Below, piece after piece: positions 1 to 7,947 of a DNA stretch of 64,000 nucleotides. The DNA is from Aliiroseovarius sp. F47248L (lineage in GTDB: Bacteria > Pseudomonadota > Alphaproteobacteria > Rhodobacterales > Rhodobacteraceae): assembly GCF_023016085.1 (NCBI RefSeq), contig NZ_JALKBF010000001.1, forward strand, positions 992,001 through 1,056,000. The letters run 5' to 3'. Made by a program: the position numbers and the translations under genes. Position 1 is the first letter of the stretch. Every line of letters starts with the position of its first letter. Below the pieces are notes generated by a model, which worked only from the letters and a program-made list of their open reading frames with translations, made no database searches and was not told the origin of the DNA.

Positions 1-2
1 TC

Positions 3-401
3 ACTGACCTGACCCACGACATCGAACATGTGGTGCTGATCAAGGGCGACATCACCACGCCGGACCCGGTTCTGGTGCGCACCCATGCGCTGCAAGAAGC
101 GCAGGATGTGCTGGGCCTTGGCCCGCGCCCCGCAGATGAGTTGCCCCGCGCCATGCAGATCATCGCGGACGAGGGCAGGGGCGTGGTCTGCCTGTTCCGT
201 GAACCCCGCAAGACGCTTCATGCCAATGACGATGACGACGGGCCGCGCACGGTGCGCCAGATCGGGCTTGGCTCGCAAATCCTATCGGCGCTGGGCCTGC
301 ATGATATGGTGCTTTTGACCGACAGTCCCGGAACCCGCTATGTGGGGTTGGATGCCTATGGCCTGACCATCACCGGCACCCGCCCCATTCAGAAGGATTG
401 A
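3..401 (+). CDS. C-terminal part of a RibB/RibBA-type riboflavin protein with a degenerate GTP cyclohydrolase II domain
   Basis: The frame is already open at the window edge, so the start lies upstream. The visible 132 residues match the GTP cyclohydrolase II-like half of RibBA proteins: an LVRTH segment, a DEGRGVVCLFRE segment in place of the family's EGRG region, and a conserved tail around GSQILSALGL and LLTDSP. The zinc-binding cysteines (C-x10-C-x-C) expected just after the VR.H segment are absent; the corresponding stretch contains no cysteine. The domain is therefore probably inactive for GTP hydrolysis, as in RibBX-type proteins where only the upstream 3,4-dihydroxy-2-butanone-4-phosphate synthase half works. 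That upstream half is not in the window, so it is inferred. The gene ends 3 bases before ribH, so the two are likely co-transcribed. Confidence 0.75.
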   Translation, partial: TDLTHDIEHVVLIKGDITTPDPVLVRTHALQEAQDVLGLGPRPADELPRAMQIIADEGRGVVCLFREPRKTLHANDDDDGPRTVRQIGLGSQILSALGLHDMVLLTDSPGTRYVGLDAYGLTITGTRPIQKD

Positions 402-404
402 GAC

Positions 405-956
405 ATGGCCAAAGCTGAACAACATTACGTGCTCGACCGTCCGAGCTTCGACAAGCCGGTGAAACTTCTGATCGTCGTGGCGCCTTACTACAAAGACATT
501 GCCGACAATCTGGTCGCCGGTGCGAAGGCCGAAATCGAAGCCGCAGGCGGTACATGGGATCTGGTCGAGGTACCCGGCGCGCTGGAAGTGCCCACCGCGA
601 TAGCGATGGCCGATCGTCTGTCGAATTTCGATGGCTACGTGGCGCTGGGCTGTGTGATCCGGGGCGAAACCACCCATTACGACACCGTCTGCAATGACAG
701 CTCGCGCGCGATCCAGATGATGGGGCTGCAAGGGCTGTGCATCGGCAATGGCATCCTGACGGTGGAAAATCGAAAGCAGGCCGAAGTGCGCGCGGATACC
801 AAAGATCAAAATAAAGGCGGTGGGGCTGCGGTTGCGGCCTTGCATCTGGTCGCGCTTTCGCGCAAATGGGCCGGCGCAAGCAAGGGTATTGGGTTCAAGT
901 CGATCTCGGACTCGATCAAACTTGCAGGTGACACGAAGGATACCCCAACCGCATGA
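405..956 (+). CDS. ribH: 6,7-dimethyl-8-ribityllumazine synthase
   Basis: RibH joins 3,4-dihydroxy-2-butanone 4-phosphate and 5-amino-6-ribitylaminouracil to form lumazine, the penultimate step of riboflavin synthesis in the cytosol. The 183-residue protein carries the family hallmarks: LIVVAPYYKDIADNL near residue 23, VPGALEVP near 62, and GCVIRGETTHYD near 83, which includes the histidine thought to act as general acid/base. It is somewhat longer than the usual 150-160 residues because of short extensions at both ends. It sits 3 bases after the RibB-type gene and overlaps nusB by 4 bases (ATGA), so the three form the common alphaproteobacterial rib-nusB unit with translational coupling. Confidence 0.95.
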   Translation: MAKAEQHYVLDRPSFDKPVKLLIVVAPYYKDIADNLVAGAKAEIEAAGGTWDLVEVPGALEVPTAIAMADRLSNFDGYVALGCVIRGETTHYDTVCNDSSRAIQMMGLQGLCIGNGILTVENRKQAEVRADTKDQNKGGGAAVAALHLVALSRKWAGASKGIGFKSISDSIKLAGDTKDTPTA

Positions 957-1420
957 CGCTTTCCGGCAACAAGAAACGCCAGATGAAATCCGCCGCCCGT
1001 TTTTTTGCGGTGCAGGCGCTGTTCCAGATGGAAGCCTCGGGGCAGACTGCGGACAGGGTGATGGTCGAATTCGAAAACCACCGCTTCGGCGAGGAATTCG
1101 ACGACTATGCGATGGCCGAAGGCGACAGCGGCCTGTTTCGCAAGCTGGTTGAGGATGCGCTGAACCATCAGGCGAAAATCGATCAGATGACCGATCGGGC
1201 GCTGGTGGCGAAATGGCCGCTGGGGCGTATCGACCCGACCCTGCGCGCCTTGTTCCGTGCGGCAGGCGCCGAGTTAATCCAAGGCGAAGCACCCCCCAAA
1301 GTGGTGATCACCGAGTTCGTGGACATCGCCAAAGCCTTCTTCCCGGAAAGCGACGAGGGCAAATTTGCCAACGCCGTGCTGGATCATATGGCCCGCGAGG
1401 CAAAGCCCGAGGCGTTTTGA
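953..1420 (+). CDS. nusB: transcription antitermination factor NusB
   Basis: NusB binds BoxA RNA together with S10 (NusE) and supports antitermination on rRNA operons. The 155-residue product has the family length and pattern: an N-terminal helix with ARFFAVQALFQME (residues about 14-26), a middle helical region, and a C-terminal segment with GEAPPKVVITEFVDIAKAF. The start ATG overlaps the ribH stop codon in an ATGA, the usual arrangement for coupled translation. No alternative start is needed. Confidence 0.93.
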   Translation: MTLSGNKKRQMKSAARFFAVQALFQMEASGQTADRVMVEFENHRFGEEFDDYAMAEGDSGLFRKLVEDALNHQAKIDQMTDRALVAKWPLGRIDPTLRALFRAAGAELIQGEAPPKVVITEFVDIAKAFFPESDEGKFANAVLDHMAREAKPEAF

Positions 1421-1560
1421 GGCAAACAGCGGCGACTGTTTAACTGTCGATCTGAAGCGGTCTGAGCACCCACCTGCCGACCGATCCCCCTGCGACGGCT
1501 TGCCTCTTTAAGTCTTGTGTGATTGCGCTAGATTAAAAGGTAAGCAGGAAAGGGATCGCT

Positions 1561-1866
1561 ATGCCAAAACTCGTCCGCCTTTATATCAAGCAGGTGCTGA
1601 TCGGATTTGTTTTGTCCGCGACCTTTGTCGCCTTGCTACTTTACACCAATGTCGGCAACCTGTGGCACCTTGTGTCCACCTCTGATATCGGCTGGATTGC
1701 AGTTCTGATGCTGTTCATATTCAATGGTATCGTTTTTGCAGGTGTCCAGTTCGCCATCGTCATCATGCGGATGGAACACGATGACAGCCCCAAAGGTGGT
1801 AAGCGCCAGCCGATCGCCACGACAATCCCGGCGCGGGTGGAAGCCATCGCGAAAGTAAGTAAGTAA
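1561..1866 (+). CDS. small two-helix membrane protein of unknown function
   Basis: This 101-residue product is not a named family to me. It has two clear hydrophobic helices, about residues 11-32 (VLIGFVLSATFVALLLY) and 43-68 (IGWIAVLMLFIFNGIVF), followed by a charged tail of about 30 residues rich in K, R and D. This suggests an inner-membrane hairpin with both ends in the cytoplasm. A purine-rich ribosome binding site (AGGAAAGG) precedes the ATG. It follows nusB by 140 bases and probably has its own promoter. Function unknown. Confidence 0.7.
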   Translation: MPKLVRLYIKQVLIGFVLSATFVALLLYTNVGNLWHLVSTSDIGWIAVLMLFIFNGIVFAGVQFAIVIMRMEHDDSPKGGKRQPIATTIPARVEAIAKVSK

Positions 1867-1990
1867 AGATAGGTCGCTGACCCCGACCCTGAACATGATC
1901 ATGTAAGATTCGTGATCTGGCTCATGGCGGGGCGTTGGGTATTGCCGTAGACTTCAGGGTGAAGCGTTGATCTTTGCTGAAGGATGGCCA

Positions 1991-2464
1991 ATGAAACAGA
2001 TGATTTTGGGTGTCTTGATTGCCAGCTTGCCTTTACCGGTATTGGCTGAAGACGTTGACAAGCGTGAAGAGGTTATTCTTTGCTACGGCGAAGAAGATGC
2101 CATCACAGTCGCCCTTTGGTCTCCTTCACAATTCGAAACACCTTTGCACTGTCTAAGGTCCGAACGCCTGTCTGATGACACCTATTGCGCGCCAAACGGT
2201 GGGTGGGGGCTGCTTAGCAACGCGGACGAACCGGCGCTTGTATTTGTCACCATGGATTGGAAAACAGCACATGAACATCAAGTGGGAAAACTGACCGCGA
2301 TTGCCGGGCCCAAGGCTGTGCGTTTTAATGCGCAATATGGCGAAGGTACCGGCAGTAATCTGAGCTATGAATGGAAATTCACACTTGACCGACGCACTGG
2401 CACCGCCACGTGGTTTACCAAGGGTGGTGAACGGGTTACGTATAGCTGCGAAATGCAAAGCTGA
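1991..2464 (+). CDS. exported protein of unknown function
   Basis: The product is 157 residues long when started at the ATG preceded by GAAGGA. An upstream TTG in frame would add 8 residues before the signal peptide and is less likely. The start gives a typical Sec signal peptide: MKQ, hydrophobic core MILGVLIASLPLPVL, and an AEA/AED-type cleavage site near residue 18. The mature part holds four cysteines (near mature positions 15, 40, 50 and the C-terminus), which could form disulfides in the periplasm. I recognise no domain. It is transcribed toward the sugar dehydrogenase gene on the other strand. Confidence 0.65.
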   Translation: MKQMILGVLIASLPLPVLAEDVDKREEVILCYGEEDAITVALWSPSQFETPLHCLRSERLSDDTYCAPNGGWGLLSNADEPALVFVTMDWKTAHEHQVGKLTAIAGPKAVRFNAQYGEGTGSNLSYEWKFTLDRRTGTATWFTKGGERVTYSCEMQS

Positions 2465-2482
2465 CCGGGCGACGCGGTCGCC

Positions 2483-3622
2483 CTATGGCGATGTCAGCCG
2501 AAGCAGCCGTCCACCCTCCCTGTCTTCCAACACCCAAAGCGCGTCTTGAGGTCCTTGTTCCACGTCGCGCAGTCGACGGTCCCAACTGAAACGCTCGGCC
2601 TCACGAGCGTGATTGCCATTGACTTCGACCCGAATTAGAGCGCGGCTGACAAGGCCTCCAATAAAGGCGTTTCCCTGCCAGTTGGGGAACATGTCGCCGG
2701 AATAGATCACCAGACCCGAAGGTGCGATGCTGGGCACCCAATAGGCCGCAGGGGCGGCGAATTCGGGGCGGGTGTCGTGATCGGGAATGGTTTTGCCGCT
2801 GTAATTGTCTCCCATCGACACGACGGGCCAACCGTAATTCTGTCCCGGCTTGATCAAATTAAGCTCGTCACCATGACGTGGGCCCATTTCATGGGTCCAA
2901 AGCTGGCCGTCTGCGTCGAAGTCAATTCCCAGCAGGTTGCGGTGACCAGTTGTCCAGAAGGTTTTTGCAAGCTCACCCTGATCCTGAAACGGGTTGTCAG
3001 CGGGCACGGTTCCATCATCGTTCAGGCGAATGATCTTGCCAAGTGCCATGTCCCAACGCTGTGCTGGGGATTGCTCTTGCCGATCGCCCGACGTGATGAA
3101 CAGCTTGCTTTCCTGCGTTGACCCCTTTGGGCCAAAGGCGATTTTATGTGAGAAATGGCCAGAGCCTGACCGGTGGGGATATTGGCTCCAAACTCGTTGG
3201 ATGTTGGTCAGCGCAGGTTGATCCCCTTGGTCAAGCGTGCCACGCACCACCACGGCCCCCCGTGTCGCGCCGCCATCGTGGCTTTCGACATAGGATATAT
3301 AAATCAATCTGTTAGAAGCGAATTCGGGGTGGGGTACGACGTCGCCCAATCCGCCTTGACCTCCGACAACAGGCCGGGGCACACCCTTGATGGCGCGTTT
3401 ATTGCCGTCTGTTGACACAAGCCACATTGCGCCCGGTTTGGTCGTGACTAGCAGCTGGTTGTCGCTGATAAAGCTCATCGCCCAAGGACTGTCAAAGCTG
3501 GCAACCACGGTCGCGGTCAGTGTGCTGCCCGCAGAGCCTTTGGCGGTGAATGCACTGGCATCGTTCACCTGTCCAAACAGGGCCGACAGGCTGAAGATCG
3601 CGGCAAAGGACAGGTTTTTCAT
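2483..3622 (-). CDS. PQQ-dependent sugar (aldose) dehydrogenase-like protein, exported
   Basis: The 379-residue protein belongs to the soluble aldose/sorbosone dehydrogenase family (YliI/Asd type), six-bladed beta-propellers that oxidise sugars with PQQ in the periplasm. An N-terminal signal peptide ends near residue 25 (DASAF). Family landmarks are [11 protein letters not shown] near residue 45, [15 protein letters not shown] near 88 with the catalytic-type histidine, [13 protein letters not shown] near 152, [17 protein letters not shown] near 228, and a C-terminal [17 protein letters not shown] blade. Length and order of blades are normal. Substrate is unknown, and no PQQ synthesis genes are in the window. 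It is convergent with the small exported protein gene. Confidence 0.85.
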   Translation of the reverse strand: MKNLSFAAIFSLSALFGQVNDASAFTAKGSAGSTLTATVVASFDSPWAMSFISDNQLLVTTKPGAMWLVSTDGNKRAIKGVPRPVVGGQGGLGDVVPHPEFASNRLIYISYVESHDGGATRGAVVVRGTLDQGDQPALTNIQRVWSQYPHRSGSGHFSHKIAFGPKGSTQESKLFITSGDRQEQSPAQRWDMALGKIIRLNDDGTVPADNPFQDQGELAKTFWTTGHRNLLGIDFDADGQLWTHEMGPRHGDELNLIKPGQNYGWPVVSMGDNYSGKTIPDHDTRPEFAAPAAYWVPSIAPSGLVIYSGDMFPNWQGNAFIGGLVSRALIRVEVNGNHAREAERFSWDRRLRDVEQGPQDALWVLEDREGGRLLRLTSP

Positions 3623-3720
3623 GAAAGCCTCCGGCAGAATGATTGCGATATTTCGACCAGTCTAGGGCAACGCCCTGATTGCCGCGAACAAATCCGCGTG
3701 AGCTACTAGGTTTGGGAAGG

Positions 3721-3890
3721 AAAAAGGTGGCGGAACCGCACGCATCCGTCGGGGTCTGAATTCCCGAGGACCTGTATTTACAGGTGGGCGCCGGGTAACC
3801 GAACCAGGGTCCGGACAGAGCCAGCTCCCTCGGAATTGCTTAAGGCCACTGGAATTGTACCCACGTGGGACGAGAAGGGCAGAAGCCGCC
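3721..3890 (-). ncRNA. ssrS: candidate 6S RNA (SsrS)
   Basis: On the minus strand a good sigma-70 promoter (TTGTAA, 17 bases, TATCTA) fires into a 170-nt gene-free stretch that ends in a hairpin followed by five T. The RNA can fold as one rod. Its ends pair (GGCGG with CCGCC). A long internal stem forms between AATTCCGAGG (about 3826-3835) and CCTCGGGAATT (about 3759-3769), with one bulged G. Between these stems lies an unpaired central zone on both sides, and a perfect 6-bp hairpin (ACCTGT/ACAGGT) sits near the tip. A rod of about 170 nt with a central bubble is the shape of 6S RNA, which mimics an open promoter and binds RNA polymerase holoenzyme. The promoter and terminator are seen; the 6S identity is inferred from shape and length, not from sequence comparison. 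Confidence 0.55.
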
Positions 3891-3896
3891 TCGTCC

Positions 3897-3925
3897 TAGA
3901 TAGGCGGCGCATCAGGGTGTTACAA
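3897..3925 (-). promoter_or_regulatory. sigma-70-type promoter of the candidate 6S RNA
   Basis: Read on the minus strand, TTGTAA (3925-3920) and TATCTA (3902-3897) are separated by exactly 17 bases. Transcription would start near 3890, at the first base able to pair with the 3' end of the RNA. Confidence 0.6.
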
Positions 3926-3964
3926 GGGGAGAGATCGGGCTGAATTGCGGTCCATTGACAAAAT

Positions 3965-3979
3965 GTTCATGAATTGTTC
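3965..3979 (+). promoter_or_regulatory. LexA (SOS) box of mmcB
   Basis: The sequence is GTTC-ATGAATT-GTTC, a perfect match to the alphaproteobacterial LexA site GTTC-N7-GTTC. It follows directly after a consensus -35 hexamer TTGACA (3955-3960), so bound LexA would cover the promoter. The box ends 11 bases before the mmcB ATG. Derepression on DNA damage follows from what is known of LexA in this class. Confidence 0.85.
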
Positions 3980-3990
3980 ATGCTAGACCT

Positions 3991-4449
3991 ATGGAGATGC
4001 CAAACCAAACCTTGATGCCCGGCCAGTTGCTCGCGCGCGGCGTGTGTCGTCACATGCTGAGCAATGGGTTCGTCACGGTCGAAGAACTGGTGCCAACACG
4101 CGGGCTGCGGGTGGATGTGATGGCGCTTGGTCCGAAAGGTGAAATCTGGGTGATAGAGTGCAAATCCTCGCGCGTGGACTTCATGTCGGACCAGAAATGG
4201 CAGGGCTATCTTGAGTGGTGTGACCGTTATTTCTGGGCGGTGGACGCCGATTTCCCAACCGAGCTCTTACCCGAGGGGACCGGGTTGATCATCGCTGACA
4301 GTTACGACGCCGAAATCATCCGTATGGGGCCAGAAGTCAAGCTGCCACCAGCGCGGCGCAAAGTGATGGTGCAAAAGTTTGCGACTCATGCCGCGCGTCG
4401 GTTGCAGGGGTTTCGCGACCCAGGTGTGGCAGGGCTTGTAAATATCTGA
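3991..4449 (+). CDS. mmcB: MmcB-family SOS-induced DNA repair protein
   Basis: The 152-residue protein matches the MmcB family (DNA repair, restriction-endonuclease-like fold) named from mitomycin C sensitivity in Caulobacter. Visible motifs are RVDVMALGPKGEIWVIECKSS near residue 35-55, which has the D...ExK pattern of PD-(D/E)xK nucleases (D38, E52, K54), followed by DFMSDQKWQGYLEWCDRYFWAV. No Shine-Dalgarno sequence precedes the ATG, and the -10 region is only about 7-10 bases upstream, so the mRNA may be leaderless. A LexA box lies over the promoter. The protein probably acts on damaged DNA; its exact reaction is not established. Confidence 0.85.
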   Translation: MEMPNQTLMPGQLLARGVCRHMLSNGFVTVEELVPTRGLRVDVMALGPKGEIWVIECKSSRVDFMSDQKWQGYLEWCDRYFWAVDADFPTELLPEGTGLIIADSYDAEIIRMGPEVKLPPARRKVMVQKFATHAARRLQGFRDPGVAGLVNI

Positions 4450-4531
4450 CCGGGCAGGGGCGTTGCCCCTGCGCGAGAAACCCTTTGGGATTTCACGCTA
4501 CCCCAGGATATTTCTAGCCAGAAGAAACACG

Positions 4532-4741
4532 CTATTTCTTTTTCGATTTGCTGCTGTCGGCCAAGGCACGGGCCTGCTGGGCTGCGACGCGCAATTCTTC
4601 GGCGATTTCCTCGGCCTCTTCTGGCTCGAAATCCATCGGCAGTTCAACCCCTCCGCCTTCGACGTAAAGCCGCACCATCCCAAGTGATGTTGGGCCGATC
4701 TGAAGGTTGGCGTCGATGTCGCTTTCGTCGTTGATGCCCAT
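4532..4741 (-). CDS. DUF6324 family small acidic protein
   Basis: The 69-residue protein starts MGINDESDIDANLQIG and ends in a lysine-rich tail (SKSKKK). I recognise it as the DUF6324 family, found next to mmcB in Rhodobacteraceae; no function is known. It is soluble, with a predicted helix EPEEAEEIAEELRVAAQQA in the second half. A clear AGGAG precedes the ATG. It is convergent with mmcB and divergent from the tRNA-His gene. Confidence 0.75.
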   Translation of the reverse strand: MGINDESDIDANLQIGPTSLGMVRLYVEGGGVELPMDFEPEEAEEIAEELRVAAQQARALADSSKSKKK

Positions 4742-4847
4742 AACTGGTCTCCTGAAAATATCCCTTTGGGGTTAGAGGCGTTTCGTGCATTTTTCAAGCG
4801 GGGACCTCTTGCAATGCGTGCGCGTGGCGGGTAAATGCGTCCTGCGT

Positions 4848-4924
4848 GCCGACATAGCTCAGTAGGTTAGAGCGCTTGATTGTGGATCAAGAGGTCCCCC
4901 GTTCGAGCCGGGGTGTCGGTACCA
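4848..4924 (+). tRNA. tRNA-His (anticodon GTG)
   Basis: All arms pair: acceptor GCCGACA/TGTCGGT, D arm GAGC/GCTC, anticodon stem CTTGA/TCAAG with loop TTGTGGA, and T arm CCCCG/CGGGG with loop TTCGAGC. CCA is encoded. Base 73 is A and the base before position 1 is T, so the G-1:C73 pair that marks most bacterial tRNA-His is missing. A73 without G-1 is the known state in many alphaproteobacteria, whose HisRS co-evolved with it. Confidence 0.97.
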
Positions 4925-4955
4925 TCCTCCAATGCAATAAAATGACGGTCCGTGT

Positions 4956-5291
4956 TCAGCGCACGGGAATGCGTTTGATGAGATCGCCACTGTCTTGGTC
5001 GAAGACCAGTATGTCATTGCCCGACACCACGGCATACCAGTCAGCACCAAAGGTAACAGCATCAGCAACAACGCCATCGGGCAAGGTAATTTGATCGGGC
5101 AGGGCCGGGCCGGTTGCGTGATCGGGCGTGGTTTGCGAGAAACGCATGACAACCACGCCCACCAGCACTACAAGGCCCACAATCGTGGTGAGGGTCATGG
5201 CCGTCACCAACCGTTTCAGATAGCGCACAGTGCCGTGGCCTGCCGTGGCTTCAAGTGCAGCGTCCAGATCCTGTTCAGGAGTGTCGTTCAT
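4956..5291 (-). CDS. DUF6476 family single-pass membrane protein
   Basis: The real gene is the 111-residue product starting MNDTPEQDLDAALEA; the reading frame extends further upstream but that part is antisense to rluD. It has a short acidic cytoplasmic segment, one membrane helix at about residues 31-49 (AMTLTTIVGLVVLVGVVVM), and a periplasmic domain that ends DILVFDQDSGDLIKRIPV, resembling one beta-propeller blade repeat. DUF6476 is a Rhodobacteraceae family without known function. Its start codon overlaps the rluD start codon on the other strand by two bases, and GAGGA lies 5 bases upstream. Confidence 0.75.
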   Translation of the reverse strand: MNDTPEQDLDAALEATAGHGTVRYLKRLVTAMTLTTIVGLVVLVGVVVMRFSQTTPDHATGPALPDQITLPDGVVADAVTFGADWYAVVSGNDILVFDQDSGDLIKRIPVR

Positions 5292-6336
5292 GTCGTCCTC
5301 GCACCGTATCGTTGAGGTGATCATCGCAGAAAACCCACCCAAACGTCTTGATAAGGCGATTGCGCGTGATGTGCCAGAGGAAGCAAACCTGTCGCGGTCA
5401 CGGCTGGCGCGGTTGATTGCGGACGGGGCTGTCAGTCGCACAGGCGCTATTGTAAACGATCCGCGCGCAAAGGTGGCTGAGGGCGAAGTTTTCAAAATCC
5501 GCGTGCCCGAGGCCGAGGAAAGCCATATCGGGCCAGAGGATATTCCGTTGGATATCGTCTTCGAGGATGCGGATTTGATCGTCGTGAACAAACCGGCAGG
5601 TATGGTCGTGCATCCGGCACCGGGCACGCCAAATGGCACTTTGGTCAACGCGCTTTTGCACCATTTTGGCGGCGATTTGTCAGGCGTGGGCGGGGAAAAG
5701 CGGCCCGGCATTGTGCATCGGATCGATAAGGATACGTCGGGTCTGTTGGTCGTGGCCAAGTCGGACGCGGCCCATCATGGGTTGGCAAAGCAATTCGAAG
5801 CCCACAGCGTCGAGCGGCGTTACAATGCCGTCACGCACGGCGCGCCGGACAAGGCCGATCCGCGACTGGGTGGCATCAAAGGCACCAGTTTCGAGCCCGG
5901 CAACATCCTGAAAATCACCACGCAACTGGCGCGACACAAAACGGATCGACAGAAACAGGCGGTGTTGTTCTCTGGTGGGCGCCATGCGGTGACGCGCGCG
6001 CGCACGGTCGAAGAGTTTGGCGACCCGGCACAGGCGGCGCTGATCGAATGCTGGTTGGAAACCGGCCGAACGCACCAAATTCGCGTGCATATGGCACATG
6101 CCGGGCATGGGTTGATCGGTGATCCCACCTATGGCGGACGGCGCAAGCTGAACGCAAAAGTCATTGGCGATGCTGCGGTGGATGCGGCGCGCACCTTCCC
6201 GCGTCAGGCGCTTCACGCCGCGACGCTTGGGTTTGTGCATCCGGTGACGGGCATAAACTTGAGCTTTGACGTGCCGATGCCCGAGGATATGGTGGCCTTG
6301 ATCGAAACGCTGCGGACGGGTGCGCACGCCCGCTGA
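5290..6336 (+). CDS. rluD: RluA-family 23S rRNA pseudouridine synthase, RluD type
   Basis: The 348-residue enzyme converts uridines to pseudouridine in 23S rRNA (helix 69 positions 1911, 1915 and 1917 for RluD). An S4-like RNA-binding domain spans about residues 15-80 (KRLDKAIARDVP, SRSRLARLIADGAV). The catalytic domain follows with NKPAGMVVHPAPGT near 100 and the RluA signature HRIDKDTSGLLVVAK near 142, which holds the catalytic aspartate. EtGRTHQIRVHMAHAGH near 258 matches the family's substrate region. The ATG at 5290 is preceded by CAGGAG; an upstream in-frame start at 5230 would run through the divergent DUF6476 gene and is rejected. RluD versus RluC is judged from the DKDTSGL motif and is not certain. 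Confidence 0.88.
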   Translation: MSSSHRIVEVIIAENPPKRLDKAIARDVPEEANLSRSRLARLIADGAVSRTGAIVNDPRAKVAEGEVFKIRVPEAEESHIGPEDIPLDIVFEDADLIVVNKPAGMVVHPAPGTPNGTLVNALLHHFGGDLSGVGGEKRPGIVHRIDKDTSGLLVVAKSDAAHHGLAKQFEAHSVERRYNAVTHGAPDKADPRLGGIKGTSFEPGNILKITTQLARHKTDRQKQAVLFSGGRHAVTRARTVEEFGDPAQAALIECWLETGRTHQIRVHMAHAGHGLIGDPTYGGRRKLNAKVIGDAAVDAARTFPRQALHAATLGFVHPVTGINLSFDVPMPEDMVALIETLRTGAHAR

Positions 6337-6359
6337 CAGATGAGACGCGAGAGGCGAGC

Positions 6360-7805
6360 ATGACCAACCTTTCATGGGCATCCTGGGGTGCCATCTGGGC
6401 CGTCCTGCTGTTTGTGGTGGACCTTGCGACCATCGCGCGCGCGGTGACGCGGGAGCATCGGTCGCCTGCGTCTCGGTTGGCGTGGAGCGTGGTAATCATG
6501 ACTTTGCCAGCCATCGGAGTGATTGCCTATTTTTTTCTGGGAGACACCAGCGCGGATCGAAAATCAGACAAGAAACTCAAAGATCTACGGCATGAACTGC
6601 CAAAGCGACCGGCGGAGTCGTTGCCGAAAGTCGACCTACCGCTTTTGTATCGTCAGGCCTTTGCACGTGCGGCGTCGGTAAACGGGTTTGAGCCGGTATC
6701 GGGAAACAACGCAAAGGTAACTACAAATAGCAACGAAAGCATGGATTGGCTGGTGGCGGATATTGATGCGGCAACCGACCACGTACATATCCTGTTCTAT
6801 ATCTGGCTGGCGGATATCAACGGTACCAAAGTGGCAGAGGCGCTGATCCGTGCAGCATCACGTGGGGTCTATGTGCGGGTGATTGTCGACGGGCTTGGCT
6901 CGCGGCGATTGTTGTCTGATCCGTTGTGGCGGCAGATGAAGACGGGTGGTGTGGAAACCGTGGTTGCTTTCGCCTTCCGCTTTCCGCTGATTTCGGCGCT
7001 TATACGTAGGCTTGATATCCGCAATCACCGCAAGATCGTGGTGATTGACCATGCGACCACCTATGTGGGCAGTCAAAACTGCGCGGATGCGGCATTTCGG
7101 GTAAAAGCAAAATATGCGCCATGGGTTGATGTCATGCTGCGCGTGACCGGTCCGGTTGCGTGGCAGGCGCAGCGGCTTTTTGTGTCCGATTGGATGGTAC
7201 ACGGCGGCGATGATATTTCCGACTGTCTGGACCATGTGCCAAATGTGCCAAAGGAAGGGTTTCCAGCCGTTATGGCCGGGACGGGTCCGACCGAAAGCAT
7301 TCAGGCTGTGCCGGATATGATGCAGATGCTGCTTGCAGCAGCGCAGGACGATGTGATCATCACGACGCCCTATTACGTGCCCTCTGAGGCTCTGCATCAA
7401 CAGATCTGCGCGGCAGCTCTGCGCGGTGTGCGGGTAAGGCTGAACGTGCCCGCCACCAATGACAGCCTGATCGTCGCCTTTGCGTCGCGCAGTTTCTATC
7501 GATCAATGCTGAAAGCGGGGGTCGAAATTCACGAGTTTCAACCAGGATTGCTGCACGCCAAGATTCTGAGCATAGACGGCACCGCTGCCCTTGTTGGATC
7601 CCCAAATCTGGACCAGCGAAGTTTTGATTTAAACTATGAAAACAGTATGATGCTGGTCGATCATGATGTCGTTTCCGAGCTTTGCGAGAAACAAGAGGCA
7701 TTTATAAATGTCTCATTGCAAGTTCAGCCGGAAACCGTCGTGAACTGGTCGGTTCCGCGCCGCATTCTGATCAACAGCATTGGTATGTTGTCCCCACTGC
7801 TTTAG
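6360..7805 (+). CDS. cls: cardiolipin synthase (phospholipase D superfamily)
   Basis: The 481-residue membrane enzyme condenses two phosphatidylglycerols to cardiolipin and glycerol. Two N-terminal transmembrane helices (about residues 8-28 and 40-62) precede two HxK(x)4D motifs: HRKIVVID near residue 223 and HAKILSID near 399, each followed by GSxN (GSQN, GSPN). The order and length match ClsA-type enzymes. It lies 23 bases after rluD and may share its transcript. Confidence 0.93.
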   Translation: MTNLSWASWGAIWAVLLFVVDLATIARAVTREHRSPASRLAWSVVIMTLPAIGVIAYFFLGDTSADRKSDKKLKDLRHELPKRPAESLPKVDLPLLYRQAFARAASVNGFEPVSGNNAKVTTNSNESMDWLVADIDAATDHVHILFYIWLADINGTKVAEALIRAASRGVYVRVIVDGLGSRRLLSDPLWRQMKTGGVETVVAFAFRFPLISALIRRLDIRNHRKIVVIDHATTYVGSQNCADAAFRVKAKYAPWVDVMLRVTGPVAWQAQRLFVSDWMVHGGDDISDCLDHVPNVPKEGFPAVMAGTGPTESIQAVPDMMQMLLAAAQDDVIITTPYYVPSEALHQQICAAALRGVRVRLNVPATNDSLIVAFASRSFYRSMLKAGVEIHEFQPGLLHAKILSIDGTAALVGSPNLDQRSFDLNYENSMMLVDHDVVSELCEKQEAFINVSLQVQPETVVNWSVPRRILINSIGMLSPLL

Positions 7806-7947
7806 GCCGACTGCAACTTACTGCACGAGGTTGTGAGATTTCATGTCATCCTCTTTCCTTTTTCCGGGAGGAGGATCATATCTTGATCAAGAATATGTTG
7901 ACGTTTCGCTTGATTTCGCGCCGGGAGAGCTTATCTCGATGTTAAGC

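Noticed and set aside
282..1292. 336-codon open frame on the minus strand across ribH and nusB
   Set aside because: It is antisense to two clear genes, is rich in R, P and G as GC-rich shadow frames are, and matches no family.
3721..3990. Riboswitch or structured leader of mmcB on the plus strand
   Set aside because: The promoter and T-run terminator fit the minus strand, and mmcB has its own promoter and LexA box downstream of the structure. No cobalamin, SAM or SRP RNA core motif is present.
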